Origin: Flavobacteriales bacterium
GTDB taxonomy: Bacteria; Bacteroidota; Bacteroidia; Flavobacteriales_F; PHOS-HE28
NCBI GenBank assembly: GCA_016699575.1
Contig: CP064979.1
Span: 124,001 to 188,000, forward strand
Length of the DNA stretch: 64,000 nt
Direction of reading: 5' to 3'
Translations under genes and position numbers: made by a program
Notes under the pieces: generated by a model
The model's input: the letters and a program-made list of their open reading frames with translations, nothing else
What the model was told of the DNA's origin: nothing
The model's database searches: none
Part shown: in pieces, positions 51,874-59,538 of the stretch
How the letters are laid out: every line of letters starts with the position of its first letter
How positions within the stretch are numbered: the first letter of the stretch is position 1

Positions 51874-52785
51874 ATGCGCCCCATCACCCTAACCGAGCCC
51901 GGCACACCACTCGCACCCAGCGAGCTCATCCTGAACCCGGACGGCAGCGTTTACCATATTGCCCTGAAGCCCGAACAATTGGGCGACCTGGTCCTGGTCG
52001 TGGGCGACCCCGGGCGTGTCGCGCTCATCAGCAAGCGTTTCGACCGCGTGGAACACCAGGGGCAGAACCGCGAGTTCGTGGCACACACCGGTACGCTCCG
52101 TGGGAAACGCATAACGGCGCTGGCCACAGGTATCGGTACCGACAATATCGATATCGTGCTCACGGAACTGGATGCGTTGGTGAACATCGACCTGCAGGAA
52201 CGCACACCGCGCAAACAGCAGCGATCGCTCACCATTGTCCGGATGGGTACTTGCGGCTCGTTACAGGAGCATATCCCGGTGGACAATTTCATCGTCAGCC
52301 ACAGCGGTCTGGGCCTGGACAATGTGCTGCATTACTATGCCCACGAAAACGACGATCTCGAACACCGGTTGTTGCACGCCATCCTCCGCCATTGCGAGTG
52401 GCCCGACAACCTGCCTATCCCATACCTCGCCATGGGCCACGCACCACTGGTGCAACGGCTCGGCGAAGACAACCACGTGGGCATAACTGCGACTTCCGGC
52501 GGCTTCTATGGCCCACAGGGACGGCAAGTACGCGCGGTCCCCAGCGTTGAAGGATTGAACGAGGCCTTCACCGCCTTCCGCAGTGAAGTGGACGGTGCGA
52601 TGGACCTCCGCATCACCAACTATGAGATGGAGACCAGCGCGCTCTACGGTCTGGCAGGATTGCTTGGGCACCGGGCGGCCACCGTCTGCACCGTGGTCGC
52701 CAACCGCCTGCGCGGCGAATACAGCAAAGACCACCATTCCGCCGTTGAACGGATGATCGACCAGGTGTTGGAGCGCTTGGCGTAG
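51874..52785 (+). CDS. Nucleoside phosphorylase (uridine phosphorylase-like)
   Basis: 303 residues from the ATG at 51874. Phosphate loop GDPGRVALIS near 47, glycine-rich VRMGTCGSLQE near 123-133, and the base/ribose part NYEMETSALYGLAGL near 250. It cleaves a nucleoside with phosphate to a free base and ribose-1-phosphate. It is somewhat longer than uridine phosphorylase of E. coli (253), with an N-terminal tail; exact base preference uncertain. Confidence 0.9.
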   Translation: MRPITLTEPGTPLAPSELILNPDGSVYHIALKPEQLGDLVLVVGDPGRVALISKRFDRVEHQGQNREFVAHTGTLRGKRITALATGIGTDNIDIVLTELDALVNIDLQERTPRKQQRSLTIVRMGTCGSLQEHIPVDNFIVSHSGLGLDNVLHYYAHENDDLEHRLLHAILRHCEWPDNLPIPYLAMGHAPLVQRLGEDNHVGITATSGGFYGPQGRQVRAVPSVEGLNEAFTAFRSEVDGAMDLRITNYEMETSALYGLAGLLGHRAATVCTVVANRLRGEYSKDHHSAVERMIDQVLERLA

Positions 52786-52857
52786 CACTCCGCTGTCTTC
52801 AACACGCAATTGCTTGGAACTGGGCCCTGCATGTCCGCAAGGACTTCCGCCCCCCGG

Positions 52858-52865
52858 TAGTTTTG
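52858..52865 (+). promoter_or_regulatory. -7 element (TAGTTTTG) of the transglutaminase-like gene
   Basis: Exact TAnnTTTG in GGTAGTTTTGGC, the same context as at 36448-36459. Transcription would begin near 52870, which favours the GTG at 52899 over the TTG at 52863 as start. Confidence 0.5.
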
Positions 52866-52898
52866 GCTGGCCGTAACCCACAGGCGGCGCACACCAGC

Positions 52899-53768
52899 GT
52901 GTCGGACAGCGAGATCTCCGCGCTCATCAGCCTCATCGACGATCCCGACGAGGCCATTTACAGCCATGTGAAGGAACGCCTGATGGAGATCGGCGGGAAG
53001 GTGATCCCCGCGCTGGAGCGGGCCTGGGAAACCGACGAGCTCGGAGACCTGAGCCGAACACGTATTGAAGACCTCCTGCACGTGATCCATTTGGGCACCG
53101 TGCGCAAAGGGTTGGAGGCATGGGCCCAGGCCGGTGGCAACGACCTGCTCGAAGGCGCCATGCTGGTCGCGCGCTACCGCTATCCTGAACTGGAAGAGCA
53201 CCGCATCAAAAGCAAGTTGGCCGCCATCCGTCAGGACATCTGGTTGGAACTGAACGACAACCTCACCGCCTTCGAAAAGGTCCGCGTGTTCAACCACATC
53301 CTCTTCCAAGTGCACGGGTTCAAGGGGAACAAACACAACTACCATGCGCCGCAGAACAGCTTCATCAACGATGTACTGGAAAGCCGCAAGGGCAACCCCC
53401 TCAGCCTGGCGATCATTTACCAAGTGCTTGCCGAAGACCTGGACCTGCCGTTGCGCGGCGTGAACTTGCCGAACCACTTCGTGCTGGCCTTCCTGGGTGG
53501 GCACGATGCTGCCGCAGTCGACGAACGCAACGTGCTCTTTTATGTGAACGCCTTCAGCCAAGGCGACATTCTCGGCCGGAGCGAGATCGATGAATTCCTG
53601 GAGAAGATCAAAGTGCCGCCCCAGCCTTCCTTCTACCAGCCCTGCACCAATGTGGATATCATCCGGCGCGTGCTGAACAACCTGGCCAATAGCTACGCCA
53701 AGCAGGGCGACCCGGATCGTGCATCCGACCTGGAACAATTAAGAACGGCATTGGGGCGGATGGGGTGA
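52899..53768 (+). CDS. Transglutaminase-like (SirB1 family) protein with HEAT-like N-terminus
   Basis: 289 residues from the GTG at 52899, chosen because a -7 motif sits at 52858; a TTG at 52863 would add 12 residues. The N-terminal ~90 residues are helical repeats (SDSEISALISLIDDPDEAIY, VKERLMEIGGKVIPALERAW). The transglutaminase-fold part follows (about 115-260: FNHILFQVHGFKGN, SRKGNPLSLAIIYQVLAEDL, GVNLPNHFVLAF), in the SirB1 style. The catalytic cysteine position holds S in NPLSLA, so it is probably not a peptidase. Confidence 0.85.
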   Translation: MSDSEISALISLIDDPDEAIYSHVKERLMEIGGKVIPALERAWETDELGDLSRTRIEDLLHVIHLGTVRKGLEAWAQAGGNDLLEGAMLVARYRYPELEEHRIKSKLAAIRQDIWLELNDNLTAFEKVRVFNHILFQVHGFKGNKHNYHAPQNSFINDVLESRKGNPLSLAIIYQVLAEDLDLPLRGVNLPNHFVLAFLGGHDAAAVDERNVLFYVNAFSQGDILGRSEIDEFLEKIKVPPQPSFYQPCTNVDIIRRVLNNLANSYAKQGDPDRASDLEQLRTALGRMG

Positions 53769-53811
53769 TCATTCTCTCGGTCGGGATGGCTTTGATGCGA
53801 TCTTCACCACT

Positions 53812-54321
53812 ATGGAGCACTCTCATCTGATCGACCAGCTCGCAGGCCATGCCCCGCTGTTCGCACGTCTTTTCGGTTGCACTCACCGAACGGAACACCT
53901 TCACCGCGCCGCACCTGACAAGTGGTGCTTGCTGGAAGCCGCTTGCCACCTTCGGGATGAGGAAAAGGAGGACTTCCGCGCACGCGTGAAGCACGTGCTC
54001 GAAACACCGGACCAACCCATGCCGAAGATCGACCCTCAGGCATGGATCACTGAGCGGAAGTACCTGGAACAGGACTACACCGCGGTGCTCAACGACTTCC
54101 TTGCGGAGCGCGGGAAGTCGGTGGCCTGGCTTCGCGGCTTGCACGAACCCGCTTGGAAGAACTTCTACTTGCATCCCAAGGTGGGACCGATCACTGCCGA
54201 GTTCCTGCTGGCCAATTGGGTGGCGCACGATCTTCACCACATCCGCCAGGTGAACGCCATGCGCTACGCCTACCTGAAGGCCAGCTGTGGCGTTGGCCTC
54301 GACTACGCCGGACAGTGGTGA
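53812..54321 (+). CDS. DinB-family four-helix metal-binding protein
   Basis: 169 residues. Histidines for the metal site: WCLLEAACHLRDEEKEDF (helix 2) and NWVAHDLHHIRQVNAMRY near the C-terminus, the usual DinB layout. Members are thiol-dependent S-transferases or stress proteins; substrate unknown. Confidence 0.88.
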   Translation: MEHSHLIDQLAGHAPLFARLFGCTHRTEHLHRAAPDKWCLLEAACHLRDEEKEDFRARVKHVLETPDQPMPKIDPQAWITERKYLEQDYTAVLNDFLAERGKSVAWLRGLHEPAWKNFYLHPKVGPITAEFLLANWVAHDLHHIRQVNAMRYAYLKASCGVGLDYAGQW

Positions 54322-54402
54322 GCTTCAAGCAACGTTCACCGAGCATGGATGGTGGAAGCCGCATGATCCGACCACGGCAACGCACCGTTGTCGGCTGATG
54401 CC

Positions 54403-54410
54403 CACCTTTG
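54403..54410 (+). promoter_or_regulatory. -7-like element (CACCTTTG), 4 bases before the M48-like gene
   Basis: CACCTTTG ends 4 bases before the ATG at 54415, leaving room only for a leaderless transcript. Confidence 0.45.
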
Positions 54411-54414
54411 TTCC

Positions 54415-55224
54415 ATGCGCTTGTTCGTGCTCGCGTCCGCTTGCTTGATCACACCGCTCGTGGTCAGCCAAACCGTGGTGAGCGATCGAGCGGCCAAGGA
54501 CGCAGTGTACCGCATCGTTCGGCACAGCGGATTGCCACCGAACTTCACGGTGCGTGAAGGGTCCGGTGTGCGGACAGCGATCGCCTATATCAAGGACAAG
54601 CAACGTGTCATCGCGTACAACCCGGCCTTCATTGCGCGCATCGTCGATTCAAGCGCCACCGATTGGAGCGCAGTGAGCGTGCTGGCCCACGAGGTAGGCC
54701 ACCATTTGATGGGCCACACGCTCGACCCGGATGCGGTGCATCCCGGGGATGAACTCTCTTGCGACCGGTATTCGGGGTTCATCCTGGCCGCCATGGGCGT
54801 CAGCCTCCAAGATAGCCGCGCCGCCATGGCAGTGGCCGGGGATCCGCACGGTACCGAACGCCACCCTCCGCGCCACGCCCGTCTGGCCGCCATTGAGCAA
54901 GGCTGGAACGAGTGGCACCGGTTGCGCAATGCCACTGCACCGGGATCTTTCACGTTGCAGGACTCGTTGCACTATGTCGTGACGTTCCACGGCGACGACA
55001 ACACCTACTACGTTGATGCCAGTGGCGAGGTGCTTTGGTACGATGAACGTGCCGCGCCCATCGCATTCGGGCGCTTCGGTCCCAGCCAGGACAAGAGCTA
55101 CGCGTACGAGCTGCTGTGGAGCAACGAAGCCTACTTCGTGGACTCCAGGCTCACCATCTGGAAGCGCGCCGAAACGGGCATGGCCCTGCAAGTGGGCCGC
55201 ATGCGCGCCTTCAGTGCTCCCTGA
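54415..55224 (+). CDS. Secreted M48-like zinc metallopeptidase
   Basis: 269 residues from the ATG at 54415 (a frame from 54388 is open but gives a poorer signal). Signal peptide 1-19 (ends LVVSQ). Zinc motif HEVGHHLMGH near 90, with the third ligand likely in GDELSCDRYSGFIL, as in M48. After the catalytic part, about 90 residues without known domain (HGDDNTYYVDASGEVLWYD). Secreted protease, target unknown. Confidence 0.85.
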   Translation: MRLFVLASACLITPLVVSQTVVSDRAAKDAVYRIVRHSGLPPNFTVREGSGVRTAIAYIKDKQRVIAYNPAFIARIVDSSATDWSAVSVLAHEVGHHLMGHTLDPDAVHPGDELSCDRYSGFILAAMGVSLQDSRAAMAVAGDPHGTERHPPRHARLAAIEQGWNEWHRLRNATAPGSFTLQDSLHYVVTFHGDDNTYYVDASGEVLWYDERAAPIAFGRFGPSQDKSYAYELLWSNEAYFVDSRLTIWKRAETGMALQVGRMRAFSAP

Positions 55225-55266
55225 CCTCCGTTCGGTCGGTTACTTTTCCGACAAACTTCCATCCGC

Positions 55267-56094
55267 ATGACCCATCACACCTCCCTGATAATTGCAAGCC
55301 TTGCGATCAGCGCCTGTGTGCTCACCCCATTGGCCGCACAAGCGCAGTGCACCGCTACGGACAACCTGACGACGCTCTATGCCGAGACCAATGGCCTGGA
55401 CGGTGCCATGTTCGACATCGTGGCCTCATCGGCCATCACCATCGAGTGCTTCGATGCCAACTTCGATGCAGGCACCATGGGCGTCGATATCTGGTACAAG
55501 ATGGGTACGCATGTCGGCTTCGAAAGCGATAGCACGGCATGGACCTTCGTGGGCGCCGTTGACGGCATCACTTCCGCCGGACCCGACAATCCGACCATTA
55601 TCCCGATCGACGTGGACGTGAACATCCCGGCTGGTGCCACCTATGCCTTCTACATCTCGAACCTGAACACCACCGACCCCAACGTCAAATACACCGACGG
55701 CACCACCTTGGGCGCCACACTTGCCTCGGATGCCAACCTTCAAGTGCTGGAAGGTTCGGGCGTGTTCATGCAGTTCGGAACAACGTTCTTCTCGCCCCGC
55801 CAATTCAACGGCACGGTGCACTACAGCGTGGGCGGCGTGGGGCTTGTGGAGCGCACAGCCAACAACGTGGCGGTGTTCCCCACCAACACCTCCGACGTTC
55901 TGAACATCGTTTACGCGTCAGTTTCCGGGCTGGTGGATGCCACCGCAGTGGATGCGACCGGTCGCGCAGTGCTCGTGCAACGCATCAATGGATCGGGCAC
56001 GAGCGTTCTCGACGTTTCATCGTTGAGCGCCGGTGCGTACACGCTCATCCTGAACGGGGCCACCAGCTCGGTGCACCGCTTCGTGAAACATTGA
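55267..56094 (+). CDS. Secreted beta-sandwich protein with T9SS sorting domain
   Basis: 275 residues. Signal peptide (1-26, ends LAAQAQC). Residues 30-190 look like a single beta-sandwich (ITIECFDANFDAGTMGVDIW, NIPAGATYAFYISNLN). The last ~75 residues form the sorting domain (NNVAVFPTNTSDVLNIVYAS ... TLILNGATSSVHRFVKH). Only one domain between signal and tail, so a small surface or secreted protein. Confidence 0.85.
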   Translation: MTHHTSLIIASLAISACVLTPLAAQAQCTATDNLTTLYAETNGLDGAMFDIVASSAITIECFDANFDAGTMGVDIWYKMGTHVGFESDSTAWTFVGAVDGITSAGPDNPTIIPIDVDVNIPAGATYAFYISNLNTTDPNVKYTDGTTLGATLASDANLQVLEGSGVFMQFGTTFFSPRQFNGTVHYSVGGVGLVERTANNVAVFPTNTSDVLNIVYASVSGLVDATAVDATGRAVLVQRINGSGTSVLDVSSLSAGAYTLILNGATSSVHRFVKH

Positions 56095-56130
56095 CACGCT
56101 CGGGCGGTTGCATGCGCGCTGAACGCTTCC

Positions 56131-56147
56131 TTTGAAGCCACTTCAAA
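56131..56147. promoter_or_regulatory. Perfect 7-bp inverted repeat just before the KdnB-like gene
   Basis: TTTGAAG CCA CTTCAAA, ending 4 bases before the ATG at 56152. It could be an operator or a hairpin that covers the translation start. Confidence 0.45.
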
Positions 56148-56151
56148 GCGC

Positions 56152-57234
56152 ATGCAACTCTTCCGCAATTTCAAGTCCGTCACCAAGACCTGCTACGGCC
56201 GCGGCAGCTTCGGCAAGCTGGCCGAGATCCTCGGTCCGCACCGAAAAACGGGCAAGGGGTTCGTGGTCTTCCTGGTGGACCACTACTTCGAGGGCAAGGC
56301 CGATTTCCTCGCGCGCATCCCCAAGCAAGAAGGGGACGAGTTGGTCTTCTGCAGCACGAAAAAGGAACCGAGCACCGAGCAGATCGATGGCCTGCGCGAC
56401 GACATCCTGGCGCGCCGCGGGCTGCCCGCCGGCGTGGTGGGCATCGGCGGTGGCAACGTGATGGACGTGGCGAAGGCGCTCAGCCTCATGTTCACCAACG
56501 AAGGAAGCAGCGTGCAGTACCAGGGCCTCAACCTGATCAAGAAGCCCGGCATCTACCACTGCGGGGTGCCCACCATCAGCGGCACCGGCGCGGAGGTGAG
56601 CATGACCGCCGTGCTCACCGGACCCGTGAAGAAGCTCGGCCTCAAGTGCGACTGGACCGTCTTCGACCAGATCGTCCTCGACCCTGATCTGATCGCCACT
56701 GTGCCCACCGACCAATGGTTCTATACCGGTATGGACACTTACATCCACAGCGTGGAGGCCATCACCGGCACCAAGAAGAACACTTTTGCCGAGGCCTATA
56801 GCGAGAAGGCGCTCGACCTATGCCGCGAGGTGTACCTGAAGCGTGAACGCAGCGACCCCAAGAGCGACGAGCTGCTGATGGTGGCCAGCTACATGGGCGG
56901 CCTCAGCCTCACCTACAGTGAGGTGGGCGTGTGCCACGCGCTGAGCTACGGATTGGGCAAGGTGCTGGAGATGCACCACTGCTTCGCGAACTGCGTGGCC
57001 TTCAACCAGCTGGAGGACGTGTACGGCGCGTACGTGCAGGAGTTCAAGCACATGGTGAAGGAGCGCGGCGTGAACATCCCCGCCAACCTCGCCAAGGACT
57101 GGGACGAGACCACCCTTGATGCCATGGCCGAGGTGGCCTACAACCTGCCTCACATGTGGGACCATGCCTTCGGCCCCGACTGGCAGCAGGTACTGGACCG
57201 CGCGCGGATCAAGGGGTGGTACAGGAGGATGTGA
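56152..57234 (+). CDS. Iron-containing alcohol dehydrogenase, KdnB-like (Kdo 8-oxidase)
   Basis: 360 residues. Group III Fe-ADH: GIGGGNVMDVAKALSLMF (NAD-binding), TISGTGAEVSMTAV, GMDTYIHSVEAITGT and the metal-site histidines in GVCHALSYGLGKVLEMHHCFAN. The closest characterised relative I recall is KdnB of Shewanella, which oxidises Kdo at C8 as the first step to 8-amino-Kdo lipopolysaccharide; the partner aminotransferase KdnA is not in the window. So the LPS role is likely but unproven. Start codon of the next gene overlaps its stop (TGATG). Confidence 0.8.
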   Translation: MQLFRNFKSVTKTCYGRGSFGKLAEILGPHRKTGKGFVVFLVDHYFEGKADFLARIPKQEGDELVFCSTKKEPSTEQIDGLRDDILARRGLPAGVVGIGGGNVMDVAKALSLMFTNEGSSVQYQGLNLIKKPGIYHCGVPTISGTGAEVSMTAVLTGPVKKLGLKCDWTVFDQIVLDPDLIATVPTDQWFYTGMDTYIHSVEAITGTKKNTFAEAYSEKALDLCREVYLKRERSDPKSDELLMVASYMGGLSLTYSEVGVCHALSYGLGKVLEMHHCFANCVAFNQLEDVYGAYVQEFKHMVKERGVNIPANLAKDWDETTLDAMAEVAYNLPHMWDHAFGPDWQQVLDRARIKGWYRRM

Positions 57235-57587
57235 TGAAAAGTACGCGCCATACGTTCCTACTACTTCAGGTAGCGCTGTTGTTCGCCTGCGGGTCAGGCC
57301 TTCGTTTTAACCGCGAAGGATGGAAGGAACGCGGAGACCATGGGCAACACTTGTATAGGGAAAGGATGTTGGACGACCTGCTGGATAACCATCGATTGGA
57401 TGGTGCATCGCAAGCGGAGATCTTGGAATTACTTGGAGCTCCAAACGGTTACGACAGGGATGAAATGTGGTACTTGGTGACGGTGAAGGTTATGGGTGGC
57501 GATACCAATGAACTCAGCAATCTGGTACTTTTCATGGATGCCGATTCGGTAATATTGAGCCACGAGGTTCGGACGTGGCATCGCTGA
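57234..57587 (+). CDS. Small lipoprotein with LLGxP (BamE/SmpA-like) motif, AT-richer than its neighbours
   Basis: 117 residues from the ATG at 57234. Lipobox LFAC (MKSTRHTFLLLQVALLFAC). The segment RERMLDDLLDNHRLDGASQAEILELLGAPN followed by MWYLVTVK resembles the SmpA/BamE repeat. Two hand-counted 60-base samples (57361-57480) are 52% and 45% GC, against about 60% around, and codons such as TTA, GTA and ATA are more frequent. It may be an acquired gene inserted behind the dehydrogenase. Confidence 0.7.
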   Translation: MKSTRHTFLLLQVALLFACGSGLRFNREGWKERGDHGQHLYRERMLDDLLDNHRLDGASQAEILELLGAPNGYDRDEMWYLVTVKVMGGDTNELSNLVLFMDADSVILSHEVRTWHR

Positions 57588-57596
57588 TGATTTCGA

Positions 57597-57932
57597 TCAA
57601 CTCAAGAACTCCCCATCCACCACGATCAGCTTCACTGGCCCGTTCGTCCTCGAGCGGTGCGAACTGAGCCCATCGCTCACGTGGTAGGACATGCCGGGCT
57701 TCAGCACGTTCACCGTTCCATCCGCGTGCTCATTGATCAATTCGCCTTCGAGCACGAAGACCAGATGCCCCAACTGGCACCAATGGTCGGCGAGGTAGTT
57801 GGCTGAATACTCGACCATGCGCATGCGCAGGCCTTCGTGCTGGACGATGCGCATGGTGGCCTTACCGGTCGTGCCGTTCACGGTGGTGGCCGGCAGCTGC
57901 GACCAGTCGATGGTCTCGAAGGGGATCTTCAT
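57597..57932 (-). CDS. Cupin protein with DHCW motif
   Basis: 111 residues. Single cupin barrel: YLADHWCQLGHLVFVLEGELINEHADG carries the DHxCxxGH signature and metal-site histidines, and YHVSDGLSSHRS the second motif. Member of the DHCW-motif cupin family; substrate unknown. Overlaps the VOC gene by 4 bases, so both form an operon. Confidence 0.9.
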   Translation of the reverse strand: MKIPFETIDWSQLPATTVNGTTGKATMRIVQHEGLRMRMVEYSANYLADHWCQLGHLVFVLEGELINEHADGTVNVLKPGMSYHVSDGLSSHRSRTNGPVKLIVVDGEFLS

Positions 57933-58315
57933 GGTTGAGCGATGGGTTCGGCAATGGCCAGCACGTGACCGTCCGGATCGGCGAAGTAGGCCACGCGGTG
58001 CCCCCAGTCCCTAGCCAGAAGAGAAGAGACCTCGATGGCATCGGCGGCTTGGAACCGCCCAATGAACTCTTCAGCGTTCGCCACGAGCAAGTAGAGTTCA
58101 CACCGCGGAACGCCCTGGGATCGGCTTGGATGTGGCAGCGCAGGTGTGATGATGCGCGCGATACCGGCTTCGGGCATCAGTCCAAGTTTGCAGCCGCCCA
58201 GATCGAACTCCGTCATGCCGGGCACATCGAGCGTTGGCTCCGTGGCCAGCACGGTCCGGTAGAAGTCGCGGCTGCGGGCTTGGTCGGCAACGTAGAGGAT
58301 GAACTCGGCTTGCAT
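57929..58315 (-). CDS. VOC-family (glyoxalase/bleomycin-resistance fold) protein
   Basis: 128 residues. N-terminal FILYVADQARSRDFYRTVLA and C-terminal AYFADPDGHVLAIAEP are the two strand-loop signatures of the VOC fold. Likely a metal-dependent lyase or dioxygenase, or a binding protein. Its promoter motif CATCTTCG is only 4 bases from the ATG. Confidence 0.88.
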   Translation of the reverse strand: MQAEFILYVADQARSRDFYRTVLATEPTLDVPGMTEFDLGGCKLGLMPEAGIARIITPALPHPSRSQGVPRCELYLLVANAEEFIGRFQAADAIEVSSLLARDWGHRVAYFADPDGHVLAIAEPIAQP

Positions 58316-58319
58316 CTGC

Positions 58320-58327
58320 CGAAGATG
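58320..58327 (-). promoter_or_regulatory. -7-like element (CATCTTCG) of the VOC-cupin operon
   Basis: Minus-strand CATCTTCG, 4 bases before the ATG at 58315, the same distance as before 54415 and 59539. Confidence 0.4.
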
Positions 58328-58333
58328 CGATGT

Positions 58334-59467
58334 TCAATCGGCGAACCGATCGAAATCCCTTAGGTGCTCCGCCGCTCGCTGGGCCACGATGGCCATCAGT
58401 TGAGCACGCACGGGCTGTCCGCGCTGCACTTCCTTGCGCAAGGCCGTCACTTGCTGCGCCACGTGGATGCGGCCGGTAGAAGCATCAATGAGCGAGACGC
58501 GCAGATCGATGCGGTCGTCGTTCAGCACGAGCACTTCGCCGGTGAGCACGAACTGGGCACCGAGCAATTGGCCTGCTTGGGCGGCCGTGCCCTCCTGAAC
58601 GCCGCCGTTCAAGGCGCGCAACTGCTCGGCCAGCAACGCTTCGGTGTGCTTGCGATCGATCAGCTTCACCAAGGGGTCCTTCAACTCCACGATGGCCTCT
58701 TCCATCGCACCGGCCAAAAGCAGTTCATCCTGACTGGGCTTCACCACACGCTTCTCGTTCCAGCGGCTGGGTTTCGCGCCGGGCACCACCAGGTAAACCA
58801 GGGTGTAACCGGCTTTTTCCTTGGCCGACTGGAGCAGCCGCGCACTGTCCTTGTAATTGGGGTCGAGCACGGCCACTTCGCGCAGGACACGGTAAGCCTG
58901 CCCGAAATTGCCTAGTTCATAAGCCCGCTTGCCATCCCTGTACTTCGGTTCGCAGCGCGCCATGCGCAGCAAGTGTTGCGCTTGTGAGCGCTCGGGGTCG
59001 TGCTGTAGAACGCGCCCCGCAAGATCCGCGGCCTCGCTGAAGCGATCGTCCTTGAACGCCTGCTCCGCTTTCATGTAAAGATCACCAAGCCACTCCGCAC
59101 GTGCCTCTGTGCGCCGCATGGAGAAGAACCCGCTCCACTCCACGATCAATCCTTCGCGCGCGCACTCCTCCTTGAAGGCTTCAGCATCGATGCGCGCCTG
59201 TTCCCCTCCTGGGTAATCACCTGCCAAGTAGTAGGCCGAAGCCGCATCTTCCATCCGGTCGAACACCCGCTGCGCTGCAGACTGCATGCCCGCACGTACA
59301 TCCGGTCTTCCAGGCCGACGTAGATCGATGGCTTTGTAGGCCGCCAAGGCTTCGCGCACGGCGCCGCGCTGGTTCAGTGCTTCGGCCTCGCGCACTTGAG
59401 TACGCACACCGGCGCAACCGTTGAGCAGCGCGAACAGGAGCATAAGGGCGAGGAGGCGGGACACCAT
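58334..59467 (-). CDS. TPR lipoprotein with CsgG-like C-terminal domain
   Basis: 377 residues from the ATG at 59467 (frame open to 59722). Lipobox LNGC (LMLLFALLNGC). Residues 20-170 are TPR-like (EAEALNQRGAVREALAAYKA, AEQAFKDDRFSEAADLAGRV). The C-terminal ~170 residues match the CsgG/LpoB-type domain (MEEAIVELKDPLVKLIDRKH, LRALNGGVQEG, QLLGAQFVLTGEVLVLNDDR, RVSLIDASTGRI). Likely an outer-membrane lipoprotein in cell-wall or secretion work. Promoter in the 71-base gap to the ABC permease. Confidence 0.85.
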   Translation of the reverse strand: MVSRLLALMLLFALLNGCAGVRTQVREAEALNQRGAVREALAAYKAIDLRRPGRPDVRAGMQSAAQRVFDRMEDAASAYYLAGDYPGGEQARIDAEAFKEECAREGLIVEWSGFFSMRRTEARAEWLGDLYMKAEQAFKDDRFSEAADLAGRVLQHDPERSQAQHLLRMARCEPKYRDGKRAYELGNFGQAYRVLREVAVLDPNYKDSARLLQSAKEKAGYTLVYLVVPGAKPSRWNEKRVVKPSQDELLLAGAMEEAIVELKDPLVKLIDRKHTEALLAEQLRALNGGVQEGTAAQAGQLLGAQFVLTGEVLVLNDDRIDLRVSLIDASTGRIHVAQQVTALRKEVQRGQPVRAQLMAIVAQRAAEHLRDFDRFAD

Positions 59468-59526
59468 CGGGTGGGCGAAGGAACGAGGCGCAAGACAAAC
59501 CCCGCGCCACACGGTGAGGCCCCGTC

Positions 59527-59534
59527 TATGTTTG
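59527..59534 (+). promoter_or_regulatory. -7 element (TATGTTTG), 4 bases before the iron ABC permease
   Basis: Exact TAnnTTTG; the GTG start at 59539 lies 4 bases further, so the transcript would be leaderless. Confidence 0.5.
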
Positions 59535-59538
59535 TCCG

